From NCBI GenBank assembly GCA_965661765.1, contig CBFIFE010000022.1, forward strand, positions 1 through 37,682: a stretch of DNA of 37,682 bases, given 5' to 3'. Position numbers and translations under genes: made by a program. This stretch comes from JBMYZL01 sp965661765. GTDB taxonomy: Bacteria; Bacteroidota; Bacteroidia; Flavobacteriales_D; Sanyastnellaceae. A model generated the notes under the pieces. It did not search any database. It saw only the letters and a program-made list of their open reading frames with translations, and was not told the origin of the DNA. This document shows, piece by piece, positions 24,854-31,157 of this stretch; position 1 is the stretch's first letter, and the number at the start of each line of letters is the position of its first letter.

Positions 24854-25333
24854 TTAGTTGCGCAATCGGCCGCTGACATGATGCAGAACAATCCCTGCGC
24901 AAACACTGACATTTAGGCTCTTCTTCTGGCCAAACTGCGGAATCTCCACCGCCACATCGGCCTTCTCCACGATCGCTGGGTCGACGCCCCGGACTTCATT
25001 GCCCAGGACGACGGCCCAGCGTTCGCCAGCGGCCGGCTGCCATTCTTCCAGCGGCACACTCCCCGCCACCTGCTCAATGACGGCGACCCGCCACCCATCG
25101 GCCTGAAGCCCCGCAATGCAGTCCGCCGTCGTCTCGTGCCCTGCCCATGGCACACTGTCTGTGGCTCCCAGCGCCGATTTCAGAATGTCCCGGTGGGGCG
25201 GCCTCCCCGTGTAGCCACACAAGTCCACCCCTTCGAGCGCGAACGCATCGGCTGTTCGAAAAATGGACCCGACATTGAGTCCTGAGCGGATGTTGTCCAG
25301 GATGACCCGGACGGAGATGCGGGAATTTGTCAT
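24854..25333 (-). CDS. TrmH/SpoU-family RNA 2'-O-methyltransferase
   Basis: 159 residues, a minimal SpoU-family (trefoil-knot) enzyme without an N-terminal RNA-binding extension. Motif 1 is LDNIRSGLNVGSIFRTADAF with the catalytic Arg, motif 2 is VLGNEVRGVD, and motif 3 is IPQFGQKKSLNVSVCAGIVL, covering the SAM-binding knot. It transfers a methyl group from SAM to a ribose of tRNA or rRNA; the target nucleotide cannot be read from the sequence. Its ATG overlaps the uvrB stop by 4 bases, so it is probably translated from the uvrB transcript. Confidence 0.9.
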   Translation of the reverse strand: MTNSRISVRVILDNIRSGLNVGSIFRTADAFALEGVDLCGYTGRPPHRDILKSALGATDSVPWAGHETTADCIAGLQADGWRVAVIEQVAGSVPLEEWQPAAGERWAVVLGNEVRGVDPAIVEKADVAVEIPQFGQKKSLNVSVCAGIVLHHVSGRLRN

Positions 25334-27354
25334 TTTGTCTTCAGCATTTCTTGCAGCCCGAAATATTCGTCACGAAGGCGCGCGGCCTCCATAAAGTCCA
25401 GTTCTTTCGCGGCGGCTTCCATTCGCTTCCTTGTGGCATCGGCAAGTTTTTGGAGCTTTTCCGGTGACATCGATTTCACCACTGGATCGGCCAGCACGGC
25501 GTTGGACTCGTCTGGGCTGGGCTCCGCTGCGTAATTTTTCGGCCTGTCCTCGATCAACGCGCTTTGTTCGAAAAGGGTTTTGCGTGCGCGCCGGATTTGG
25601 GTCGGTTCCATGCCATGCGCTTCATTGTAGGCCTCTTGCTTCTCCCGTCGCCTCGAAGTTTCCTCAATGGTCGCCGCCATCGAATCCGTGATTTTGTCCG
25701 CGTACATGAGCACCCGCCCATTCACGTTCCGCGCCGCTCGGCCCGCGGTTTGAGTCAACGACCGGTTCGACCGCAAGAAGCCCTCTTTGTCCGCGTCCAT
25801 GATGGCCACCAGGGACACCTCTGGGATGTCGAGCCCTTCCCGCAACAAGTTGACCCCCACCAAAACGTCGAAAGCCCCATCGCGCAACTGCCGAATGATC
25901 TCGATGCGATCGAGCGTCTTCACATCGCTGTGAATGTAGGCGGTCGCAATGCCGAGCCGCTCGAGGTATTTGGTCAATTCCTCCGCCATGCGTTTGGTCA
26001 GCGTCGTCACCAGCACACGATCGCCCATCTCAATGGTTTTTCTGATTTCACCCACCAAATCGTCCACTTGATGCTCGCAAGGCCGCACCTCAATCGGAGG
26101 ATCCAGCAACCCTGTCGGCCGAATGACCTGTTCGACAAACACGCCTTCCGACTGTTCGAGTTCGTAGTCTGCGGGTGTGGCAGACACGTAGAGGGCTTGG
26201 TTCACCAACCCATTGAATTCATCGAATTTCAACGGGCGATTGTCCATCGCTGAAGGCAACCGGAAGCCGTATTCTACCAGGGCCTCCTTCCGGGACCGAT
26301 CCCCGCCGAACATTGCTCCGATTTGCGGAACCGTCACATGGCTCTCGTCCACCACAAGGAGAAAATCGTCGGCGAAGTAATCCAATAAACAAAATGGGCG
26401 TTCTCCAGGCTTTCGCCGGTCAAAATACCGGCTGTAATTCTCAATCCCATTGCAAAACCCCAATTCTTTGATCATCTCGAGATCATAAAGGGTTCGCTCG
26501 TCGAGGCGTTTGGCCTCGATGAATTTGGCCTGCTCATTGAAAAACGTCTTCTGCTTCTCCAAATCCTGTTGAATTTCCCAGACCGCTTGATCCGTCGTGT
26601 CCTTGCTCGCCACAAACAGATTCGCCGGATACACCATGATTTCGTCGAATGCGTGCAATTGCTGGCCTGTCTCCGGCTCAATCGTGGCCAGGCTCTCGAT
26701 TTCATCGCCCCAAAACGACACACGCAAGGCGTGGTCTGCGTAGGCCAAAAAGATGTCCACCGTATCCCCCTGAACCCGAAACGAGCCCCGCTTGAACTCG
26801 GCCCGGGTCCGGTGATACAACGAACTCACCAAGGCGTGGAGAAATGCGTTCCGGCCCCAGTTTTGGCCCACCTTCAGTGGAATCACACTCTTGTGAAACT
26901 CCACAGGATTGCCAATGCCATAAATGCAACTGATGCTCGCCACAACAATCACATCCCGGCGACCACTCAACAGTGCAGACGTCGTGCTCAGCCGCAGCTT
27001 CTCAATTTCCTCGTTGATCGCCAAATCCTTTTCGATGTAAGTATTCGTCGAGGCGATGAACGCTTCCGGCTGATAATAGTCGTAATAGCTAACAAAATAT
27101 TCCACCAAATTCTCCGGAAAAAACTCCTTGAATTCACTGTACAACTGCGCAGCCAGCGTCTTGTTGTGGCTCAATACCAAGGTTGGCCTTTGGGTTTGGG
27201 CAATCACATTTGCAACAGTGAATGTCTTTCCCGATCCGGTGACCCCAAGGAGGGTTTGGGCTGGCGTGCCATTCTCCACGCCTTCGACAAGTTGGCGAAT
27301 GGCTTCGGGTTGATCACCTGTCGGTTGGAATTCGGAGTGGAGGGAAAATTTCAT
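25330..27354 (-). CDS. uvrB: Excinuclease ABC subunit B
   Basis: 674 residues, the normal UvrB length. UvrB is the damage-verifying helicase-like subunit of nucleotide excision repair. Visible: Walker A GVTGSGKT (about 37-44), the DNA-gripping beta-hairpin region YYDYYQPEAFI, the DESH box in LLVVDESHVTVPQ, helicase motifs VLVTTLTKRMAEELT, LREGLDIPEVSLVAI and QTAGRAARN, and the C-terminal UVR (UvrC-binding) helix pair with MEAARLRDEYFGLQEML. A CT-rich run on its own strand lies directly before its start. It leads a two-gene transcript with the methyltransferase. Confidence 0.98.
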   Translation of the reverse strand: MKFSLHSEFQPTGDQPEAIRQLVEGVENGTPAQTLLGVTGSGKTFTVANVIAQTQRPTLVLSHNKTLAAQLYSEFKEFFPENLVEYFVSYYDYYQPEAFIASTNTYIEKDLAINEEIEKLRLSTTSALLSGRRDVIVVASISCIYGIGNPVEFHKSVIPLKVGQNWGRNAFLHALVSSLYHRTRAEFKRGSFRVQGDTVDIFLAYADHALRVSFWGDEIESLATIEPETGQQLHAFDEIMVYPANLFVASKDTTDQAVWEIQQDLEKQKTFFNEQAKFIEAKRLDERTLYDLEMIKELGFCNGIENYSRYFDRRKPGERPFCLLDYFADDFLLVVDESHVTVPQIGAMFGGDRSRKEALVEYGFRLPSAMDNRPLKFDEFNGLVNQALYVSATPADYELEQSEGVFVEQVIRPTGLLDPPIEVRPCEHQVDDLVGEIRKTIEMGDRVLVTTLTKRMAEELTKYLERLGIATAYIHSDVKTLDRIEIIRQLRDGAFDVLVGVNLLREGLDIPEVSLVAIMDADKEGFLRSNRSLTQTAGRAARNVNGRVLMYADKITDSMAATIEETSRRREKQEAYNEAHGMEPTQIRRARKTLFEQSALIEDRPKNYAAEPSPDESNAVLADPVVKSMSPEKLQKLADATRKRMEAAAKELDFMEAARLRDEYFGLQEMLKTK

Positions 27355-27364
27355 TTGTCGAAGA

Positions 27365-27408
27365 GAGGGAGGAGGGGAGAGGGGAGAGGAGGGAGGAGAG
27401 GGGAGGTT
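27365..27408. repeat. Homopurine GA-rich tract upstream of uvrB
   Basis: Except for its edges this is an unbroken run of G and A on the plus strand (GAGGGAGGAGGGGAGAGG-type units), lying in the probable 5' leader of uvrB. The rest of the 27355-27479 gap is AT-rich and includes TATAAT near 27437; no TAnnTTTG box with a good -33 partner was found for either divergent gene. Confidence 0.7.
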
Positions 27409-27479
27409 TTGTGTCGGGAGTCTAGCCGAAATTAAGTATAATAATTTGTCATTCAGCTATTTAAGTCTTAAATTGAGGC

Positions 27480-27884
27480 ATGGAACATGAACGGTTAGAG
27501 GTGTATCAATGTGCGGTGAAGTTGAATCGCGAAGTTCGGAAACATGTCCTTGCTTCTGGTCTTGATTTTGGCACAAGGGATCAATTGCTGCGGGCGATGT
27601 TGAGCATTTCTGCAAATATTGCAGAGGGAACCGGAAGGCGAAGTGGAAACGAGGCCAGGTATCATTACAATGTGGCACGTGGTTCTGCGATCGAGTGCTT
27701 GTCCATCCTCGACGTGATTGTGCCCGAGCGAGGGTTTCATGTGATTGAACCCAAATGGCGGGCCGAGTTGGTGAGCATTTCAAAGATGTTGTACACATTG
27801 ATACATCGTGCAACGCTTCTCCAAGATCGTCGAGCTGCCCGCGCATTGGGGACAGGCAAACCTTCGGTTGCGCGTCATCTGTAG
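27480..27884 (+). CDS. Four helix bundle protein (S23/IVP family)
   Basis: 134 residues. The family, once called S23 ribosomal protein, is often encoded in intervening sequences of 23S rRNA genes or as stand-alone genes in Bacteroidota. Visible: LEVYQCAVKLNREVRKHV (helix 1), TRDQLLRAMLSISANIAEGT (helix 2), GRRSGNEARYHYNVARGSAIECLSILD (helix 3) and a last helix with SISKMLYTLIHRATLL. The IAEG and ARGSxxE pattern is diagnostic. No rRNA is nearby, so this is a stand-alone copy. The biochemical function is not known. A pocket of hairpin repeats and a terminator follows. Confidence 0.88.
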   Translation: MEHERLEVYQCAVKLNREVRKHVLASGLDFGTRDQLLRAMLSISANIAEGTGRRSGNEARYHYNVARGSAIECLSILDVIVPERGFHVIEPKWRAELVSISKMLYTLIHRATLLQDRRAARALGTGKPSVARHL

Positions 27885-27900
27885 CGCGTCCCTCTTTCCC

Positions 27901-27921
27901 CAGCGGCCGCAGGCCGCGCCC
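27901..27921. repeat. Palindromic intergenic repeat, copy 1
   Basis: CAGCGGCCGCAGGCCGCGCC plus one C; its core folds as GCGGCC-GCA-GGCCGC. It is identical to copy 2 at 28012 and related to copy 3 at 28044, and is flanked by pyrimidine-rich sequence (CTCTTTCC, CCCTCTCCC) as are the others. Confidence 0.85.
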
Positions 27922-27943
27922 CCCTCTCCCTAAGCCGCAGAAA

Positions 27944-27977
27944 AAAAACGGTGACCCCAAATGAGATCACCGTTTTT
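27944..27977. terminator. Bidirectional Rho-independent terminator
   Basis: A perfect 11-bp stem AAAAACGGTGA / TCACCGTTTTT encloses the 12-base loop CCCCAAATGAGA. On the plus strand it ends in TTTTTC, on the minus strand in eight T residues. It can end both the four-helix-bundle transcript and the convergent rpsF-rpsR-rplI transcript. Confidence 0.88.
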
Positions 27978-28011
27978 CAATATCGTAGAGTACAAACCTT
28001 CTCTTTCTCCT

Positions 28012-28032
28012 CAGCGGCCGCAGGCCGCGCCC
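28012..28032. repeat. Palindromic intergenic repeat, copy 2
   Basis: Exact copy of the 21-base element at 27901, preceded by CTTCTCTTTCTCCT and followed by CTCTCCTCT. It lies between rplI and the terminator, so it would be transcribed as part of the rplI 3' tail. Confidence 0.85.
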
Positions 28033-28043
28033 TCTCCTCTCAA

Positions 28044-28062
28044 GCAGCCGCAGGCTGCGCCC
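28044..28062. repeat. Palindromic intergenic repeat, copy 3 (variant)
   Basis: GCAGCCGCAGGCTGCGCCC. Compared with copies 1 and 2, both arms carry a matching change (G to A on the left, C to T on the right), so the six-base stem with loop GCA is kept. It sits 13 bases before the rplI stop. Confidence 0.8.
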
Positions 28063-28075
28063 TCAAACCCCGTGC

Positions 28076-28522
28076 TCAGTCGGCGACGACGTCGAAGCTG
28101 ACGGTGGCCTTCACACCCTTGTAAACCTTCACCTCCGCGGTGTAGGTGCCCAAGGTTTTGATGTGGTCGTCCGTCAAGTTGATCTGCTTGCGCTCAATGT
28201 CGTAGCCGGCCTTTTGGATCGATTCGGCGAGTTGGATGGCATTGACAGAACCGAAGATTTTGCCGTTTTCTCCAGCTTTGGCTCCAATGGTGAGCTTCAA
28301 TTTGCTCAACGCTTCCACCAAACCTTCGGCCTGTTCCATTGCCTTGGCGGCTTTGTGCGCCTGCTGACGGATGACTTCCTCAGCGACTTTGCGTGCCGAT
28401 TTTGTAGCGGCGACCGCAAAACCCTGCGGAATCAAGTAATTCCGAGCATAACCCGCTTTGACCGTCACGATGTCGAACTTGTGACCCAAGTTCTCCACGT
28501 CTTGTTTCAAGATGATTTCCAT
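28076..28522 (-). CDS. rplI: 50S ribosomal protein bL9
   Basis: 148 residues. The N-terminal rRNA-binding domain begins MEIILKQDVENLGHKFDIV and has GYARNYLIPQGFAVAAT, the family signature. A long connecting helix (about 40-75) leads to the C-terminal domain (GENGKIFGSVNAIQLAESIQ ... KTLGTYTAEVKVYKGVKATV). Length is normal. It is the last gene of the rpsF-rpsR-rplI operon, 12 bases after rpsR, and is followed by hairpin repeats and the bidirectional terminator. Confidence 0.98.
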   Translation of the reverse strand: MEIILKQDVENLGHKFDIVTVKAGYARNYLIPQGFAVAATKSARKVAEEVIRQQAHKAAKAMEQAEGLVEALSKLKLTIGAKAGENGKIFGSVNAIQLAESIQKAGYDIERKQINLTDDHIKTLGTYTAEVKVYKGVKATVSFDVVAD

Positions 28523-28534
28523 GATGGCTGTGGA

Positions 28535-28798
28535 TTAGCGGAGATTGTCAGCAACGTAAGGCATCAAAGCCAAGTGACGAGCCTTTTTGATGGCTTGAGA
28601 TACTTTGCGCTGGTACTTCAAAGAAGTACCGGTCAAGCGACGTGGCAAAATCTTGCCCTGCTCGTTGCAAAGCATCAACAGGAAATCAGCGTCTTTGTAG
28701 TCGATGTATTTGAAGCCCTTCTTCTGAAAACGGCAATACTTCTCCGACTTGGTGTCGATGCTGATCGGATTCAGGTAACGTACGTTCTTGTCAGCCAT
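28535..28798 (-). CDS. rpsR: 30S ribosomal protein bS18
   Basis: 87 residues. Signature motifs are YLNPISIDTKSEKYCRFQKK near the N-terminus, IDYKDADFLLMLCNEQGKIL and PRRLTGTSLKYQRKVSQAIK, followed by RHLALMPYV. bS18 binds the small-subunit platform together with bS6, encoded 2 bases upstream. The length is typical for Bacteroidota. Confidence 0.98.
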   Translation of the reverse strand: MADKNVRYLNPISIDTKSEKYCRFQKKGFKYIDYKDADFLLMLCNEQGKILPRRLTGTSLKYQRKVSQAIKKARHLALMPYVADNLR

Positions 28799-28800
28799 GA

Positions 28801-29169
28801 TTATGCGTTGTTGGGGTCAGCGACAGGAGCTTCCTCCGTCTTCTTCGACTTGTTGCGACGGCTTTCTGCAAACGCAACGTGGTGCTTGTCCATTTTCGTG
28901 GTGAGGAATCGGATGATTCGCTCGTCACGACGGTACTCAGTTTCGAAGGGGAGAATCACCGAAGGGTCGACTTCAAATTCGATCAGCTGGTAGAAGCCGG
29001 TTGACTTCTTCTGGATCGGGTAGGCCAACTTTCGGAGACCCCATGATTCCTCGTGAATGATGTTTCCACCATTGTCTTTAAGGAAACCACGGAACTTCTC
29101 AACTGTTTCCGCCACCTGCTCTGCAGACAGCACGGGAGTCATAATGAAAACAGTTTCGTATCTGTTCAT
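28801..29169 (-). CDS. rpsF: 30S ribosomal protein bS6
   Basis: 122 residues from ATG 29169 (MNRYETVFIMTPVLSAEQV); the open frame continues to 29280, but that extension is Pro-rich, not conserved, and lies beyond the predicted promoter. The ferredoxin-like fold is visible as ETVFIMTP, IIHEESWGLRKLAYPIQKK, GFYQLIEFEV and RRDERIIRFLTTKM. The C-terminal tail is charged (RRNKSKKTEEAP). First gene of the operon. Confidence 0.97.
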   Translation of the reverse strand: MNRYETVFIMTPVLSAEQVAETVEKFRGFLKDNGGNIIHEESWGLRKLAYPIQKKSTGFYQLIEFEVDPSVILPFETEYRRDERIIRFLTTKMDKHHVAFAESRRNKSKKTEEAPVADPNNA

Positions 29170-29199
29170 GTGATTGAACGGTTGATGATTAATGGGGCG

Positions 29200-29230
29200 C
29201 AAAATTAGTGTGGGAATTGTTAAGATGCAA
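29200..29230 (-). promoter_or_regulatory. Promoter of the rpsF-rpsR-rplI operon
   Basis: On the minus strand TAATTTTG (29207 to 29200) is a perfect TAnnTTTG -7 box, with TTG at 29230-29228 exactly 20 bases upstream as the -33 element. The start of transcription would be near 29195, leaving a leader of about 25 bases. That is too short for the known S6:S18-binding leader structure. Confidence 0.65.
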
Positions 29231-29317
29231 GAGTGGGGTGGCGGGGGAATGGGTTTGGTTTTGAACAAGGCCAAATCCACAAGTCCAAAACTTGTTCATA
29301 ATGTCTTCCCAAATCCT

Positions 29318-29348
29318 TCTGTTCTGCCAGATTTTCCTGCCATCTTTG
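29318..29348 (+). promoter_or_regulatory. Possible dnaX promoter
   Basis: CATCTTTG (29341-29348) differs from TAnnTTTG at one base; TCTG 19 bases upstream (29318-29321) differs from TTTG at one base. The placement 13 bases before the dnaX ATG is plausible. In the same gap, GAACAAG (29263) and CTTGTTC (29291) form a spaced inverted repeat of unknown meaning. Confidence 0.35.
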
Positions 29349-29361
29349 CAAGTCGAATCCC

Positions 29362-30438
29362 ATGACAGCCGCAAGCACATACACGGTTTCCGCACGCAAA
29401 TATCGCCCGCAGGAGTGGGAGACAGTCGTGGGCCAAGACGGCATCACCAGGACTTTGAAACAGGCCATTGCGCAGGAACAAATTGCTCAGGCGTACTTGT
29501 TTTGCGGACCTCGAGGTGTAGGCAAGACCACCAGTGCCAGAATATTTGCCCGTGCCATCAATGGGTTTGAAGCAGAGGCCGGTGAGGATTATGCATTCAA
29601 CGTTTTCGAGCTGGATGCGGCGTCCAACAACAAGGTTGAGGACATCCGATCGATTGTCGATCAGGTGAGAATCCCGCCTCAGCGTGGGCGCTACAAAGTG
29701 TACATCATTGATGAGGTGCACATGTTGTCCCAGGCGGCGTTCAATGCATTTTTGAAAACGCTCGAGGAGCCTCCGCCGCATGCGGTCTTCATTTTGGCGA
29801 CGACAGAGAAGCACAAGATTTTGCCCACGATTTTGTCGCGATGCCAAATTTTCGATTTTCATCGAATCACAGTGCCCGACATGGTCAAACACTTGCAGGG
29901 CATCTGCGAGAAGGAAGGGATAGAAGCTGAGGAGCAGGCGTTGCATGTGGTCGCGATGAAGGCGGATGGCGCGTTGCGAGATGCGCTGAGCATTTTTGAT
30001 CAATTGGTGGCTTTTGCGGGAAGGAAGTTGACTTACGACGTGGTTGCGGAGCACCTTCACGTGTTGGATCACACCACGTACTTCCGGACTGTGGAGCACG
30101 CTTTGGCAGGGGAGGTCGGGGAAATGATGTTGCTGTTCGATGAGATTCTGGCGCGCGGGTTTGATCCGCATCATTTTGTGACGGGGATTGGGGAGCATTT
30201 GCGGAATTTGATGGTGACGCGAGATGAGGCCACATTGAAATTGATGGAGGCGCCGGAGGATGTCAAGTCGCAGTACCGCACGCAGGCCCAGCATTGCTCC
30301 CTTCATTTTTTGGTCAAGGCCTTGGAGCATGTCAACGCAGTGGATACCCAATTCCGAACCAGCAATCACCAAAGGCTGCTCGTCGAATTGATGTTGATGC
30401 AGCTGGGCTCCCTCGAAGGGGGCGAAAAAAAAAAATAG
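29362..30438 (+). CDS. dnaX: DNA polymerase III subunit gamma/tau, gamma-length frame
   Basis: 358 residues. Clamp-loader ATPase: start SARKYRPQEWETVVGQD, Walker A GPRGVGKT (about residues 49-56), sensor-like LDAASNN, Walker B IIDEVHML, LKTLEEPPPHAVFILATTE, arginine-finger SRC in ILSRCQIFDF, and DGALRDALSIFDQL in domain II. The zinc-binding cysteines usually found between Walker A and LDAASNN are missing (ARAINGFEAEAGEDYAFNVF), as I recall for other Bacteroidota. Domain III follows (about 230-345). The frame ends EGGEKKK-stop right after an 11-A run (30425-30435), while the matching tau C-terminus continues in the +1 frame. It is divergent from the rpsF operon. Confidence 0.95.
   Translation: MTAASTYTVSARKYRPQEWETVVGQDGITRTLKQAIAQEQIAQAYLFCGPRGVGKTTSARIFARAINGFEAEAGEDYAFNVFELDAASNNKVEDIRSIVDQVRIPPQRGRYKVYIIDEVHMLSQAAFNAFLKTLEEPPPHAVFILATTEKHKILPTILSRCQIFDFHRITVPDMVKHLQGICEKEGIEAEEQALHVVAMKADGALRDALSIFDQLVAFAGRKLTYDVVAEHLHVLDHTTYFRTVEHALAGEVGEMMLLFDEILARGFDPHHFVTGIGEHLRNLMVTRDEATLKLMEAPEDVKSQYRTQAQHCSLHFLVKALEHVNAVDTQFRTSNHQRLLVELMLMQLGSLEGGEKKK
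30425..30435 (+). promoter_or_regulatory. A11 slippery run in dnaX
   Basis: Eleven consecutive A residues followed at once by the TAG stop of the gamma frame. Reading one base forward (equivalent to losing one A or gaining two) enters an open frame that runs unbroken to 31105. Homopolymer slippage by RNA polymerase or ribosome would yield the tau form. A sequencing or assembly error of one base in the run is the alternative. Confidence 0.6.
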
Positions 30439-31105
30439 CTCAAGCCTGATTCCCATTTTTGCCGATGCTTGGCGTGGCGGTCGGACGAAGGTGGTGCCGA
30501 AGGTCAAGCTTGAAGCGGAGGGAGAAAAGGTCGAGGCTGAAGTGTCCGAACGAGCCAAGACGCCTTCATCGCTGGCGCTTGAAATGACAGCGGACAAGCC
30601 GGTGCCAGCGAGGAAACTGGGTCTCGGCAGCCTTCGTGGGGGGCAAGTGAAGTTGAACTCGCCGGAGACTTTGCGGGCGCCGAAGCGCCAGAAGACGGAT
30701 GAGGAAATCGCCGCAGAATGGGCGTTGATGAACGATCCCGTTGATGTGGAAGGTGTGGCAAGGGCTTGGGAGGCGTTTGGCCAAATCAAAGAAGCCCAAG
30801 AGCAATTCAATCTGTCAGCAACGCTGCAGTCTCGCCAACCGGTGCTTGACGGCATGCGGGTCCGATTCACAGTGATCAACGACTTGCAACTCGCTCAAAT
30901 CACGGAGATTCGAACGGAGTTGCTGGCGCATTTGCGTCGATCTGTGCGCAATGGGCGTTTGGAGTTGCAGGTGGATGTTGAAGAGGCAGAACATGAGGAC
31001 GTTCCCGTTCAGTTTTTGAGTGACAAAGAGCGCTACGATGCCATGGTGGCCCGGCATCCCTTGCTCAATGAATTGCGGCAGCGGCTGGATTTGGATTTGA
31101 GCTGA
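30434..31105 (+). CDS. dnaX: DnaX tau-specific C-terminal part, +1 frame after the A run
   Basis: The frame is open from the A run: after three Lys codons it reads NSSSLIPIFADAWRGG and then a charged, low-complexity linker (KVKLEAEGEKVEAEVSERAK). The last 120 residues (SATLQSRQPVLDGMRVRFTV, LLAHLRRSVRNGRLELQVDV, HPLLNELRQRLDLDLS) form a compact domain like the C-terminal, polymerase-contacting part of Bacteroidota tau. There is no ATG at the front; a GTG at 30491 would be the first start if it were translated alone, but the continuous homology-like architecture argues for one gene. Joined product would be about 580 residues, a usual tau length. Confidence 0.75.
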   Translation, partial: NSSSLIPIFADAWRGGRTKVVPKVKLEAEGEKVEAEVSERAKTPSSLALEMTADKPVPARKLGLGSLRGGQVKLNSPETLRAPKRQKTDEEIAAEWALMNDPVDVEGVARAWEAFGQIKEAQEQFNLSATLQSRQPVLDGMRVRFTVINDLQLAQITEIRTELLAHLRRSVRNGRLELQVDVEEAEHEDVPVQFLSDKERYDAMVARHPLLNELRQRLDLDLS

Positions 31106-31157
31106 AGTTTTGAGCCTTCGGGATTGAACCTGTTCCGCATTATGGTGTTTTCATGCC

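Noticed and set aside
27437..27442. TATAAT upstream of the four-helix-bundle gene as a promoter
   Set aside because: Bacteroidota primary promoters use TAnnTTTG with a TTTG-like -33 box; no suitable partner lies at the right distance.
27480..27884. Four-helix-bundle gene as a 23S rRNA intervening sequence
   Set aside because: No rRNA sequence surrounds it; the neighbours are uvrB and the rplI operon.
29170..29290. S6:S18-binding leader RNA upstream of rpsF
   Set aside because: The best promoter leaves a leader of only about 25 bases, and I saw no matching structured element.
29296..30879. Minus-strand frame of 527 codons over dnaX
   Set aside because: Antisense to the clamp-loader ATPase motifs. 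It does pass through the A run unbroken, but the translation shows no family.
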